DNA of 64,000 nucleotides from Varibaculum massiliense (GCF_900106855.1 NZ_FNWI01000004.1:372001-436000); one strand, 5' to 3'. Positions 16,027 to 25,535 are shown, numbered from the stretch's first letter. Notes: generated by a model from the sequence alone, not told the origin. Numbers and translations: made by a program.

Positions 16027-16734
16027 TTACTTGGCGTTTTCCTGAGGAGTGCCCAGCACCTTGTCTAAGAGTGCTTTCGAAGGACGCAACTCGGTGACGC
16101 TCTCATCAACTTCCCAATCCCCTACGGGACGTGAAGACCAGATACGGGCGGAAAAATTCCCCGGCTCGCCCTCAAAAACCGTCAGAGAAGCATTCGAAAC
16201 CGGTTTGGTAGCTGCCAGGGCAAAAGTAATTTCCGGGGTGTTCATATAGGACCAGTAACGAATGATGGCTCCATGCGCCACAATCACTGCGCAGCCGTCC
16301 GCGCCCACCTTGTCGGCAGTCACTGCCACCACCCGGTTAAAACGCGCTAAAGTTTCTGCGCCGCTTTCCCCACCCTCCATTCTTACTTGGGTATCGCCCT
16401 GCATCCAGGCGCCAATAGTACTTACGTACTGCTCTACCGAGGTCATATCGGTAGCCATTTCCAGCTTTCCTGCCTGCACCTCATTGGCATCGCCGCTTTG
16501 TACTCGGGTTAGTCCGAATCGTTCTTCTAAAGGCTGGGCAGTTTGGTGGGTACGAATCAGATTCGAAGTCACAATCAGCTGGGGATCTGGCAGGTGAAGC
16601 TGTTCCCAGGTTTTTAGCGCCGCACGCGCCTGACGCAGCCCCTCGGGGTTCAGCGGGGCGCCTGGCTCAGCAGTGTCCAGGGCGCCAGAAATGTTAGCGT
16701 TAGTTTGCCCGTGTCGCATCAAAACCAGTTTCAT
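16027..16734 (-). CDS. Histidine phosphatase family protein (phosphoglycerate mutase-like)
   Basis: 235 residues. The phosphohistidine motif LMRHGQTNAN opens the protein; a second Arg (NLIRTHQTAQPL), a Glu region, and VAHGAIIRYW supply the other active-site residues of the histidine phosphatase fold. Such enzymes are small-molecule phosphatases or mutases; the branch cannot be named. AAAGGAAA precedes ATG 16734, which lies 11 bases after the glnE stop, so it is the third gene of a glnA2-glnE unit. Ends 52 bases from the convergent DUF4191 gene. Confidence 0.85.
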   Translation of the reverse strand: MKLVLMRHGQTNANISGALDTAEPGAPLNPEGLRQARAALKTWEQLHLPDPQLIVTSNLIRTHQTAQPLEERFGLTRVQSGDANEVQAGKLEMATDMTSVEQYVSTIGAWMQGDTQVRMEGGESGAETLARFNRVVAVTADKVGADGCAVIVAHGAIIRYWSYMNTPEITFALAATKPVSNASLTVFEGEPGNFSARIWSSRPVGDWEVDESVTELRPSKALLDKVLGTPQENAK

Positions 16735-16745
16735 AGTTTCCTTTC

Positions 16746-19700
16746 TTAGGAGTTGTAAAAGACCCGTTCCATCACTGCCCGCGCCCGGCGCGCCCGGCGT
16801 AAATAGTCTTCCCGCAAATCGTTCTCTTTACCTAGCGGATAGCCCAGCAGGCGTGCCAAGGCGTGAGCCGGGGCAGCCGCAGTCGGTAAATAGTCCAATT
16901 TATTACCACTCATCCGGTTAGTGACCAGCACATTACCGCAACGAATCCGGCATCCTAACATCCAGGCTGCTACCAGGGCATCGCGATCTGTTTCCGATAG
17001 CATTCCTTGCCCCGTGGCTACCGCCAGAGCTTGCAAAGTGCCGGTTACCCGCAGATCCGGGCAGGAATCTGCCCCCTGCATCTGCAGCAATTGGGCTACC
17101 CACTCCACATCGCTAAGTCCCCCGGGGCCTAGTTTTACGTGCAGGGAGGAGTCTTGACCGCCGGGAACTCGCTCGTTTTCCATCCGGGCTTTCAGTAGCC
17201 GGATTTGCCGAATCCCGCCCTCATCAATGGGACGCTCATAGCGCAGCGGGTCAATAGTTTTGCTAAAACGCTCCATTAAATCCTGGTCGCCCCAAAAGGC
17301 GCGGGCTCGCAACAATGCCTGCAATTCCCAAGGTTCCGCCCAACGTTCATAGTAGTCGCGTAAGGCGTCCAGGGAACGCGAAATGACCCCATCCTCGCCC
17401 TCGGGACGAAGCCCGTAGTCAACTTTCAAACTGGGAGCTGTCGCTGGTCGGTTCATTTCTTCTTGCAGTCGCGTAGCGAACAAGACTGCTATCCGGGAGG
17501 CTTCGGGGGCAGGTAGCTTCGCGTTAGTGCGCAAAGAGGTAGCTGCGGGGGAATTCCCAAAGACCGGAGCAGGCACATTTTCTACCAACCCGGGCGCAGA
17601 CCATAGCGGATCCAACAGCGGTGAATGCACCACCAACAGGTCGGCATCAGAAGCGTAGGCGGATTCGCGGCCACCGCCCCTGCCCATAGCTACCAAGGCA
17701 ATACGCGGTACCGCCTCTTCTTTTTCCGCAATTTCGCGCATTATCACTTGGCTGACGGCGGCAATAGTTGCATCGTTAATATCGGTGATTGCTGCCTGGG
17801 CAGAAATAGGATCTAAATGATTGATTACATCTCGCAGAGCGCAACGCAACAATTCCCGTCCCCGGGTTTGGCGAATCAGATCTACTGCAGCTGCGGTGTC
17901 CTGGTGCCGTCGGGAAAGTGCCTCCATCTCTGCATAAAGTTGCTTAAAACTGCGGGTAGCGAGTTTTTCATCATCATCTAGCCATTGCACCGCCTCCGGT
18001 ACATGTTCCAGACGCTCCGCGATATAGGGGCTGAGCGACAAAATAGTACACAGACGGTGAGCTACCCGGGAAGAGTCACGCAGCAGCCCCATATACCAGT
18101 GCGATTTCCCGATTGACTCCGAGAGGCGGCGAAAACGCAGCAGCCCCGCATCTGGGGAAGGTCCTTCCGCCAACCAATCCAGCAACACCGGCAAAATATG
18201 GCGCTGGATTTGGCTGCGGCGAGACACCCCCGCGGTCAAAGCGGCGATATGCCCCAGGGCTCCGCGCGTATCCCGGTATCCGGCCAGGCGCAGGCGATCA
18301 GCGGCGGCCTGCGGATTTAGAGCAGCCTCTTCTTTTGAAAGCCCCGCAGTTGCCGGAAGCAGGGGACGATAAAAAATATCTTGTTGTAGGGCGCGGATTT
18401 GGGGCTTAAGTTTTTCCCAGTAGCTGGTTAGTTCCCCGCTTTTACCAAAACGCTCTATCCCCAGCGATCTGCCAATCCGGCGTTCGTCTTCGGGGTTTTG
18501 TGGGAATAGGTGGGTGCGCGACATCCGCTGCATTTGCATCCGGTGTTCCACTACCCGCAAGAAGCGGTAAGCATCCGCCAATTGCCGGGCGGATTCCCGA
18601 CCAATATAACCGCCTTGAACCAGAGCATCTAACGCCTGCAAAGTGGGGCGCACATGCAGGCTTTCATCAGTGCGACCATGCACCATTTGCATCAACTGCA
18701 CCGAGAACTCTACATCACGTAGCCCCCCGGGCCCCAGTTTTAATTCCCGGCCAGCTGTAGGGCTAGGGATCGATTCTTCTACCCGAATACGCATTGCGCG
18801 GGTGTCACTAAAAAAGTCTTCCCGCTCGACTGCCGTCCATACCAGAGGCCATACTGCCTGCATATAGGCTTCTCCTACCCGGGAGGATCCGGCGGCAGGG
18901 CGTGCCTTTAATAGTGCCTGAAACTCCCAGGTTTTTGCCCATTTCTGGTAATACTTGGCGTGCGCAGCTACCGTGCGACAGGTGACTCCATCTTGCCCCT
19001 CCGGGCGCAGAGCTAAATCTATGGGCCACAGTGGCATCTCAATTCCTGGTCCGCAACAAGCCTGGGAAATCCCGATTGCCAAGCGAGAAGCCACTTTCAG
19101 AGCCTGTTCTTCATTTAGAGTGCTATTTTCGCAGGGCTCAGCCACGTATATTAGGTCAATATCGCTGTGATAGTTGAGTTCCCCTGCCCCGGTTTTTCCC
19201 AGGGCAATCACCGCAAAATCAGCTTTTCCTTCCGGGTCATATTTTGCGCGGGCGAGGGCGAGGGCGCCCTCTAAAGTCGCGTCAGTAAGGGCGCTCAGCT
19301 TGCCGGCCACTACCGAAAAGAAAGCTAGCGGATTGGGGTGCAAGGCATCCTCAGCGATGATTTGTAGCAGCTGAGCGCGATAGGCACGCCGCAGATCATT
19401 AAGGTCGCTTTCGCCTGCGAGCCAGGTATCTTTCCGGATTTCCTTAGCCTGCACCGCCTGCAATATTTCTTGGCGCACCCGGGTGCGGTAGCGAGCAATT
19501 AAATCTAGTTCTTGGGCAACCAGGTAGCGGTTGCCATCCCAATAGCTATCTTGATCCGCCACCTGCAAGCGCGGAAGAATCTGGGGGTGAGAAACCAGGT
19601 AATCGCCCGCAAACCGGCAAACTCCGCAAATAGCTATCACCAGGGCGCGCTGGCGGGGATTTTCTGCCAGGTATTTCCCGGTATCCTCCCCTGCCTCTAA

Positions 19701-19880
19701 AAGGTTCGTTAAACACAGTAATACCTGGTCAGGACAGGCAGAAGCCCCCAGTTCCCGCCAAAAATCTTCATTTTGTACCAGCGGGACAAAAGTTGGGCTG
19801 CTTATCCAGCTTTCCGCGCGCGCAACTTCCGTAACCCCGCAAGAACGCAGGCGGGAAGCAAGAGTAACTTTCCTGACCAT
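16746..19880 (-). CDS. glnE: Bifunctional glutamine synthetase adenylyltransferase/adenylyl-removing enzyme
   Basis: 1044 residues with two homologous nucleotidyltransferase halves. The N-terminal adenylyl-removing domain has GAGELNYHSDIDLIYV near residue 235; the C-terminal adenylyltransferase domain has GRGGGRESAYASDADLLVV; each is followed by a GlnD-like helical region with GPGGLRDVEF and GPGGLSDVEW. The enzyme adds or removes AMP on a Tyr of glutamine synthetase in response to nitrogen state. Start ATG 19880, two bases after the glnA2 stop, is preferred; the frame is open 63 bases upstream into glnA2. Somewhat longer than E. coli GlnE (946) and similar to actinobacterial versions. Confidence 0.95.
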   Translation of the reverse strand: MVRKVTLASRLRSCGVTEVARAESWISSPTFVPLVQNEDFWRELGASACPDQVLLCLTNLLEAGEDTGKYLAENPRQRALVIAICGVCRFAGDYLVSHPQILPRLQVADQDSYWDGNRYLVAQELDLIARYRTRVRQEILQAVQAKEIRKDTWLAGESDLNDLRRAYRAQLLQIIAEDALHPNPLAFFSVVAGKLSALTDATLEGALALARAKYDPEGKADFAVIALGKTGAGELNYHSDIDLIYVAEPCENSTLNEEQALKVASRLAIGISQACCGPGIEMPLWPIDLALRPEGQDGVTCRTVAAHAKYYQKWAKTWEFQALLKARPAAGSSRVGEAYMQAVWPLVWTAVEREDFFSDTRAMRIRVEESIPSPTAGRELKLGPGGLRDVEFSVQLMQMVHGRTDESLHVRPTLQALDALVQGGYIGRESARQLADAYRFLRVVEHRMQMQRMSRTHLFPQNPEDERRIGRSLGIERFGKSGELTSYWEKLKPQIRALQQDIFYRPLLPATAGLSKEEAALNPQAAADRLRLAGYRDTRGALGHIAALTAGVSRRSQIQRHILPVLLDWLAEGPSPDAGLLRFRRLSESIGKSHWYMGLLRDSSRVAHRLCTILSLSPYIAERLEHVPEAVQWLDDDEKLATRSFKQLYAEMEALSRRHQDTAAAVDLIRQTRGRELLRCALRDVINHLDPISAQAAITDINDATIAAVSQVIMREIAEKEEAVPRIALVAMGRGGGRESAYASDADLLVVHSPLLDPLWSAPGLVENVPAPVFGNSPAATSLRTNAKLPAPEASRIAVLFATRLQEEMNRPATAPSLKVDYGLRPEGEDGVISRSLDALRDYYERWAEPWELQALLRARAFWGDQDLMERFSKTIDPLRYERPIDEGGIRQIRLLKARMENERVPGGQDSSLHVKLGPGGLSDVEWVAQLLQMQGADSCPDLRVTGTLQALAVATGQGMLSETDRDALVAAWMLGCRIRCGNVLVTNRMSGNKLDYLPTAAAPAHALARLLGYPLGKENDLREDYLRRARRARAVMERVFYNS

Positions 19881-19882
19881 GA

Positions 19883-21220
19883 CTATACTCGCAAGAACTT
19901 TGCCAGTTCTCCCCGCGTGATTTGCGCCGAATACTCGCGCCACTCCCGCTCTTTATTGCGCAGCACATAAGCGAAAACTTCCTCTCCCAGTACGTTGGCC
20001 ATAAACTCGGATTTGCGTAGCTCCATGATGGCTTCTTCCAAGGTTAGGGGCAGGGCGGGGATTCCTTGCGCCCGGCGTTCTTGATCCGATAGTTGCCAGA
20101 CATCGTCCTCGGTTTCTAGGGGGAGTTTCATTTCTTTTTCAATCCCGTCTAGCCCGGCAGCCAGCAGTGCCGCATAAGCTAAATAGGGATTAGCGGCTGG
20201 ATCGGTGCCGCGATATTCGATGCGGGCATCACCGGCTTTTTCTGGTTTATAGAGCGGCACCCGCACCAGCGCTGAACGGTTATTGTGTCCCCAACAAATA
20301 TAGGAGGGCGCCTCTGAGCCTCCCCAAAGGCGTTTATACGAGTTGACGTGTTGGTTTACTATTGCTGAGTATTCGCGGGCATGGGCAAGCAGCCCGGCAG
20401 TAAAAGCCTGACCGGTGGCAGAGAGCTGATAAATATCGCTGGAGGCATCGTAAAAAGCGTTTTGTTCCCCCTCGAAAAGTGATACATGGGTGTGCATTCC
20501 GCTGCCCGCCTCACCCGCCATAGGCTTAGGCATAAAGGTGGCCACCATATTGTCTTGCATCGCGATCTCTTCGATTAGGATCCGGAAAGTCATGATGTTA
20601 TCGGATCCGGTCAGGGCATCGGAGGCACGCAGGTCGATTTCATTTTGTCCCGGACCGTTTTCGTGATGCGAAAACTCTACCGAGATTCCCATTTCTTCCA
20701 GCATTGCCACTGCCCGGCGCCTAAAAGAGTTATCCCCGCCATTAGGCACATGATCAAAGTAGGAGGCATTGTCAATAGGTCGCAGGGGTTCATCTAAGGA
20801 GGTGGGTGGCTCTAGCAGGTAAAACTCGATTTCGGGGTGAATGTTAAAAGTGAAACCCAGATCTGCGGCACGTTCCAATTGTCGCTCTAATACCCGGCGA
20901 GGATCAGAACGAGCAGGCTGCAGATCCGGGGTATAAACATCGCAAAACATCCGTCCGACTTCGGCATCCTCGCCCCGCCAGGGCAAAATTTGGAAAGTGG
21001 AGGCATCCGGCCGCAGCAGCATATCGGATTCGTACACCCTGGTAAAGCCCTCGATGGCGGAACCATCGAAGCCGATCCCCTCGTTGAAGGCGTCTTCTAA
21101 TTCGGCGGGGTCAATCGCCACCGACTTTAGGGAGCCAGATACATCGGTAAACCAAAGGCGAATGAATTTTACTCCCAGTTCCGCAATTTTTTGTAGTACT
21201 TCCTCTTGCGCTGAATCCAC
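19883..21220 (-). CDS. glnA2: Type I glutamine synthetase, GlnA2 class
   Basis: 445 residues, ATP-dependent synthesis of glutamine from glutamate and ammonia. Seen: N-terminal beta-grasp with VKFIRLWFTDVSGSLKSVAI, the D-GSAIEGF loop, EIEFYLLE (metal ligands), NEIDLRASDAL, MAGEAGSGMHTHVSL and NRSALVRVP. Length and neighbours match GlnA2 of mycobacteria/corynebacteria, where glnA2-glnE adjacency is conserved. At the position of the adenylylated Tyr of GSI-beta enzymes (NLYDLPPEE) this protein reads DDVWQLSDQE: Trp replaces Tyr, so it should not be a substrate of GlnE. Start is GTG 21220 with AAGGAAG 5 bases upstream. Confidence 0.94.
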   Translation of the reverse strand: MDSAQEEVLQKIAELGVKFIRLWFTDVSGSLKSVAIDPAELEDAFNEGIGFDGSAIEGFTRVYESDMLLRPDASTFQILPWRGEDAEVGRMFCDVYTPDLQPARSDPRRVLERQLERAADLGFTFNIHPEIEFYLLEPPTSLDEPLRPIDNASYFDHVPNGGDNSFRRRAVAMLEEMGISVEFSHHENGPGQNEIDLRASDALTGSDNIMTFRILIEEIAMQDNMVATFMPKPMAGEAGSGMHTHVSLFEGEQNAFYDASSDIYQLSATGQAFTAGLLAHAREYSAIVNQHVNSYKRLWGGSEAPSYICWGHNNRSALVRVPLYKPEKAGDARIEYRGTDPAANPYLAYAALLAAGLDGIEKEMKLPLETEDDVWQLSDQERRAQGIPALPLTLEEAIMELRKSEFMANVLGEEVFAYVLRNKEREWREYSAQITRGELAKFLRV

Positions 21221-21280
21221 AATTCTTCCTTACTGTCAACCGGTTTTTGGGGCTTAAGTTATTAGTTCTAGTATGGCTAG

Positions 21281-22078
21281 CTACTGGGCGTGCGCCCACC
21301 AACGTCCATCGCCGCTGCGTCCACACTTGAGCGGCAAACTGAATGAATCCGAGAGATTTTCACTGGTCAGCACCTGGTTAATCTCGCCGCTAGCCATAAT
21401 TCTTCCTTCCTTCATCAAGGCGGCGCGGTTAAAAGTTGCCGGTATTTCTTCTAAATGGTGGGTGACCATTACTATCTGGGGAGACTTTGGATCCGAGCTG
21501 AGTTCATCCAGGGCGGAAAGCAATAGTTCACGTGCCTGCAGATCCACCCCCGCTACCGGTTCATCCAGAAGCAAGATTTCTGGATCCGCCATCAGGGCGC
21601 GGGCAATCAGCACCCGCTGGCGTTCCCCGTCAGAAAGCGTGGACAACCTGCGGTCTTGCAGAGATGCTACCCCGAATAACTCCATCAGATTACTGCGGCG
21701 TTGATAGTCGATATCCTCAAAATCTTGATCCCGTCCGCGCACCATAGTGCCATAAGCAGCCGATAGGATTAGTGCCTTCACAGTTTGCGACCCCGGGATT
21801 ACCCGCAACGCCGCAGTAGAACACAGCCCCACCCGTTCATGCAGTTGTTGCACCGGGACTGCACCCAATCGCTCTCCTAAAATCTCTGCTTCCCCGCTAG
21901 AGGGATAGCTGCGAGCTGCCAGGATGGCTATCAGAGTAGTTTTTCCTGCTCCATTGGGGCCTAGGATTACCCAGTTCTCTCCTAGTTCGGTTTGGAAGGA
22001 AACATCCTGCAGTATGGGGTTTCCCCCACGTATAAAACTAACGTGTTGCAATCGGAGCAGAGTATCCATACGTCCCAT
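21281..22078 (-). CDS. ABC transporter ATP-binding protein
   Basis: 265 residues with a complete nucleotide-binding domain: Walker A GPNGAGKT, Q-loop region, signature LSDGERQRVLIARAL, Walker B EILLLDEPVAG and the switch His in MVTHHLEEIP. The sequence ends HHLEEIPATFNRAALMKEGR, close to the family of stand-alone ATPases related to ModF/iron-uptake ATPases found in actinobacteria. No permease or binding protein is adjacent, so transport function is unproven. ATG 22078 or ATG 22069 (MDTLLRL) may be used. Lies between glnA2 and glgM on the same strand. Confidence 0.85.
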   Translation of the reverse strand: MGRMDTLLRLQHVSFIRGGNPILQDVSFQTELGENWVILGPNGAGKTTLIAILAARSYPSSGEAEILGERLGAVPVQQLHERVGLCSTAALRVIPGSQTVKALILSAAYGTMVRGRDQDFEDIDYQRRSNLMELFGVASLQDRRLSTLSDGERQRVLIARALMADPEILLLDEPVAGVDLQARELLLSALDELSSDPKSPQIVMVTHHLEEIPATFNRAALMKEGRIMASGEINQVLTSENLSDSFSLPLKCGRSGDGRWWAHAQ

Positions 22079-22103
22079 CTTAACCAGTGTGCCAACAGAT
22101 AGT

Positions 22104-22146
22104 GGCGGGGGCGAGCATCTTCCCCAAAATGCTCGCCCCCCCCGCC
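22104..22146 (-). terminator. GC-rich hairpin after glgM
   Basis: GGCGGGGGCGAGCAT and ATGCTCGCCCCC...CCGCC form a long stem around a ten-base loop, 33 bases after the glgM stop. No good T-tract follows, so it may act with Rho or as an insulator before the ABC ATPase gene. Confidence 0.6.
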
Positions 22147-22178
22147 GCAGCTATTACCCTTTTACCTGCCTATTTGCT

Positions 22179-23384
22179 TTATAGGAGGGAGCGGTACAGT
22201 TCCACAGTTTTATCTGCAACTGTCTGCCAAGAGAATTTTTCTTCCACCCGCTTACGTCCGGCTTTACCCATTTTCTTGGCTAGCTCAGGATTCTCAAGCA
22301 GGGTGGTAATCCGCTCCGCCATATCCCGATGGAATTTATCGGGATTCGTGGGGGTGCCGCTGCCGTCAGTTAGTTGTTCAATCGGCACTAAATACCCGGT
22401 TTCACCCTCGGCAATGCAATCGGGAATCCCTCCGGTGGCGGTGCCCACTACCGGCAGTTCCATGGCGGCGGCCTCGAGATTTACTATTCCCATTGGTTCG
22501 TATATCGAAGGAGTAACAAACACATGAGCCGCAGACAAGATGTTTACTAGCTGATCGTGCGGGAGCATTTCTTCAATCCATATAATCCCGCTGCGCCGAG
22601 CCGATAGCCCCGCTACCAGTTCCCGAACTTCTTTTTCAATCTCTGGGGTATCTGGAGCCCCGGCACACAACACCACTTGCGAATCTGCCGGAATCTGCTC
22701 GATTGCCTGCAAGAAGTGCGGCAGCCCTTTTTGTCTAGTTATCCGCCCTACGAACACCACCGTCGGTATCTCGGGGTTAATCCCATGTTTAGCCAGAGTT
22801 TGGGCAACCGCCTCCTGGTCAGTAGGCAGCGCCCAATCGGTTAGATCCAAGCCATTATGGATAACGTGGACTTTATCCGGATCTATCTGCGGGTAAGCCC
22901 GTAAAATATCTTCCTTCATCCCATGGGAAACCCCTACCACCGCGTCGGCTGCCAGATAAGCGGTTTCTTCTGCCCAGGAGGAAAGATTATATCCTCCGCC
23001 TAGTTGTTCGCGTTTCCAAGGTCGCAGCGGTTCCAAGGAGTGGGCAGTCACCACATGCGGGATTTCGTAGAGTTTCTTTGCCCAGTGACCGGCCATATTG
23101 GCGTACCAGGTATGAGAATGCACCAGGTCAGCCTGGTCACAGTGTTGCGCCATCTGCAAGTCGATTCCCAGGGTACGCAGGGCGGCATTATCCCCATCCT
23201 GCTTTCGACAATAGTCGTATCCCTGTACCCGAATTTTTCCGCCGTTATCGGGGCGCGGACCGTCGAAGCAATGCACTCCCACCTCAATTCTTTCCGCTAA
23301 CACCTTCGCCAGCTCAGTGACGTGGACGCCAGCTCCGCCATAAACATGAGGTGGGTACTCGCGGCTTAACAAATCGACACGCAT
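22179..23384 (-). CDS. glgM: Glycogen synthase, actinobacterial GT4 type (GlgA/GlgM)
   Basis: 401 residues of GT-B fold. N-terminal glycine loop YPPHVYGGAGVHVTELA, a second nucleotide-sugar loop VVFVGRITRQKGLP near residue 213, and the E-x7-E motif EPMGIVNLE in the C-terminal domain mark a retaining GT4. Actinobacterial homologues long called GlgA were shown in mycobacteria to be GlgM, making alpha-maltose-1-phosphate from ADP-glucose and glucose-1-phosphate for GlgE. The divergent partner glgC, which makes ADP-glucose, supports this. ATG 23384 is preceded by AAAGGATCC. No glgE or glgB lies in the window. Confidence 0.9.
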   Translation of the reverse strand: MRVDLLSREYPPHVYGGAGVHVTELAKVLAERIEVGVHCFDGPRPDNGGKIRVQGYDYCRKQDGDNAALRTLGIDLQMAQHCDQADLVHSHTWYANMAGHWAKKLYEIPHVVTAHSLEPLRPWKREQLGGGYNLSSWAEETAYLAADAVVGVSHGMKEDILRAYPQIDPDKVHVIHNGLDLTDWALPTDQEAVAQTLAKHGINPEIPTVVFVGRITRQKGLPHFLQAIEQIPADSQVVLCAGAPDTPEIEKEVRELVAGLSARRSGIIWIEEMLPHDQLVNILSAAHVFVTPSIYEPMGIVNLEAAAMELPVVGTATGGIPDCIAEGETGYLVPIEQLTDGSGTPTNPDKFHRDMAERITTLLENPELAKKMGKAGRKRVEEKFSWQTVADKTVELYRSLL

Positions 23385-23641
23385 TTTGAGGATCCTTTCC
23401 TAGGTGACCTTTAAATCTGCTGCTATTTACCAGGTTAGTAGAATCGTGAAGGCGCGGGGCAGAAACGGGAAACCTTCGTGTCTCCCTGCAGAAAAATCCC
23501 GTCCCAAGGATTACCTCTGCCCTGTACTCGGAGAAAAGAGCCGGGGAAAACTAATATTTTTTAAATTCTACGTAAGCGGACTATTACCGTTTAATTAATC
23601 GAGCTCAAATCGCCACGCGGTAAGTGTTGCTTGACATATGC

Positions 23642-23649
23642 TGACGTCA
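23642..23649. promoter_or_regulatory. TGACGTCA palindrome over the glgC start
   Basis: A perfect 8-bp palindrome overlaps the first base of the glgC ATG, within the 264-bp glgM-glgC divergent region (23385-23648). TTGACA at 23631-23636 lies just before it. The rest of the divergent region shows no gene, though a TTTAATTAA at about 23590 and other AT-rich patches could hold the two promoters. Function of the palindrome is unproven. Confidence 0.25.
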
Positions 23650-24884
23650 TGGGTAAAAAAAATGTTTTAGCAATGATTCTGGCCGGTGGTGAAGGTAAAC
23701 GCCTGATGCCCCTTACTTTAGATAGGGCGAAACCTGCGGTTCCCTTTGGGGGCACTTATCGTTTGATTGATTTCGCACTTTCCAACGTGGTGAACTCCGG
23801 GTATCTACGCTCGGTAGTCCTCACTCAATACAAATCGCACTCTCTGGACCGCCACTTGGCGACCACTTGGAAGATGTCGGATTTACTGGGTAACTATGTG
23901 GCACCGGTGCCCGCCCAGCAGCGGCGGGGCAAACACTGGTATCGGGGCAGTGCAGACGCGGTCTACCAGTCGTTAAACATCGTGCGCGATGAAAATCCGG
24001 ATTACATCTTGATTATCGGCGCGGACAACATCTACCGCATGGACTTTTCTCAAATGGTCGATGACCATATTAAATCCGGTTTGCCATGTACGGTAGCCGG
24101 GATTCGGCAACCGATTGAACTTTCCAGTGCTTTTGGCGTAATTGACCAAACCAACGGAACGATTAATCGCTTCATCGAAAAACCCGATACCTGCGAGGGG
24201 CTTCCTGATGATCCCACCAAGTTCTTGGCCTCTATGGGCAACTACGTATTCACCACTAAAGATCTAGTGGCAGCCCTAGAAGAAGATGCCAAGAACGAGG
24301 AGTCAAAGCACGATATGGGCGGGGATCTGGTGCCGTACTTCGTAGAGCATGGCGGGGTTAACTGCTATGACTTCATTGAAAACGAAGTTCCAGGCGCTAC
24401 CGATCGTGACCGTGACTACTGGCGTGATGTCGGTACTATCGATGCCTTCTACGAGGCTCACCTGGACTTGTTGTCGGTGTCTCCGGTGTTCAACCTCTAT
24501 AACTTTGACTGGCCAACCTACACGAAACTAGATGCGTGGCTGCCCCCCGCTAAGAGTACTTTTAACGATCAGACTCGCCGGGGCATGGCTCTGGATTCTA
24601 TTGTTTCGCCGGGAGTAATTATTTCCGGGGCGCGGGTGGAGCGCTCTATGCTCTCTCCCATGGTGCATCTGCACTCCTTCTCCTCTGTCGATGGCTCGGT
24701 GTTGATGAATGGGGTCGATGTGGAACGCTCTGCAGTGATTCATAACGCCATCTTGGATAAGAATGTGCGCGTAGCTGAAGGGGTACAAATCGGCGTTGAT
24801 CACGATAAAGACCGCGAACGGGGCTTTACAGTTTCCGAGGGCGGAATCACCGTAGTTCCCAAGGGGATGGTCGTAGATCATTAA
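23649..24884 (+). CDS. glgC: Glucose-1-phosphate adenylyltransferase (ADP-glucose pyrophosphorylase)
   Basis: 411 residues. N-terminal nucleotidyltransferase signature AMILAGGEGKRLMPLTLDRA is followed by KPAVPFGGTYRLIDFALSN, the substrate loops GSADAVYQSLN and DYILIIGADNIYRMD, FIEKP, and a C-terminal left-handed beta-helix (SIVSPGVIISGARVERSMLS). It makes ADP-glucose from glucose-1-P and ATP, feeding GlgM/glycogen synthesis. ATG 23649 gives the usual length; the frame continues 18 bases upstream to a TTG. No ribosome site is obvious, so the leader may be short. Confidence 0.95.
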   Translation: MGKKNVLAMILAGGEGKRLMPLTLDRAKPAVPFGGTYRLIDFALSNVVNSGYLRSVVLTQYKSHSLDRHLATTWKMSDLLGNYVAPVPAQQRRGKHWYRGSADAVYQSLNIVRDENPDYILIIGADNIYRMDFSQMVDDHIKSGLPCTVAGIRQPIELSSAFGVIDQTNGTINRFIEKPDTCEGLPDDPTKFLASMGNYVFTTKDLVAALEEDAKNEESKHDMGGDLVPYFVEHGGVNCYDFIENEVPGATDRDRDYWRDVGTIDAFYEAHLDLLSVSPVFNLYNFDWPTYTKLDAWLPPAKSTFNDQTRRGMALDSIVSPGVIISGARVERSMLSPMVHLHSFSSVDGSVLMNGVDVERSAVIHNAILDKNVRVAEGVQIGVDHDKDRERGFTVSEGGITVVPKGMVVDH

Positions 24885-24907
24885 GCCAAAGCTCTAAGAG
24901 TTACCGG

Positions 24908-24933
24908 GGGGGCACTTCAAAAGAAGTGCCCCC
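24908..24933. terminator. Bidirectional hairpin between glgC and the SixA-like gene
   Basis: GGGGGCACTTC-AAAA-GAAGTGCCCCC, a perfect 11-bp stem with a four-base loop, 24 bases after the glgC stop and between two convergent genes. The following T-tract is weak. Confidence 0.7.
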
Positions 24934-24995
24934 GAGCTCTATCTACCAGCGCCTTGGCGGTAACAGCATCGCGAAAGCTTCTAAGTGTACCCCGG

Positions 24996-25484
24996 CTATT
25001 GGCGCAGCGGGGCGTGAAAAACCCCAGATAATTCCCCGTTACCAGAGACAAGATGAGTAAAGCCGGGAACTTGAAAAGCGATAGCGGTAGCGGTGGATAC
25101 CCCATAAGGAACGCCAGCGTTTTCCGGTGCTAAAAGCTGGGCAGTCATGGAAATAATGGGCTCATGCCCTACTACCAAAATGGCTTTACCCCCTGCCGGT
25201 CCATACTCCCCCACTAAACGCAGCAGCCGCTCCGGGGAGCAATGATACAGCTCGTCCTCTGCCAGTAGCTGCGCATCCGGGTAGGCCCTGCCGATCTGCT
25301 GGGCAGTTTGAGTGGCGCGAGCCGCCGTAGAATGCAAAATCAGCGCTACCTCAACGCCCTTTTTACCCAATAACGCCCCCAACTCCCGCGCCTGCCGTAT
25401 CCCCGCCGGAGTTAGAGGACGAGAGTGGTCGCCCTGGCCATAACCAGCCTGGGCGTGGCGCACCAGCGTTAATTCGTAGCTCAT
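24996..25484 (-). CDS. SixA-like histidine phosphatase
   Basis: 162 residues. VRHAQAGYG is the phosphohistidine motif (RHA rather than RHG, as in SixA), followed by RPLTPAGIRQARELG, HSTAARATQTAQ (second active-site Arg) and VVGHEPIISMTAQ (second His). SixA acts on phosphohistidine in signalling proteins of Proteobacteria; in actinobacteria the short homologues are mostly uncharacterised phosphatases. ATG 25484. Divergent from the small zinc-finger-like gene, 51 bases away; convergent with glgC. Confidence 0.85.
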   Translation of the reverse strand: MSYELTLVRHAQAGYGQGDHSRPLTPAGIRQARELGALLGKKGVEVALILHSTAARATQTAQQIGRAYPDAQLLAEDELYHCSPERLLRLVGEYGPAGGKAILVVGHEPIISMTAQLLAPENAGVPYGVSTATAIAFQVPGFTHLVSGNGELSGVFHAPLRQ

Positions 25485-25535
25485 AGCTCTATCCTAGCTA
25501 AGCCTCTAGAATGAAAACTAAGGACAAGGAGAGGT

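Noticed and set aside
23404-23598. 64-codon plus-strand frame in the glgM-glgC gap
   Set aside because: Basic, irregular composition and no ribosome site; occupies the likely divergent promoter region.
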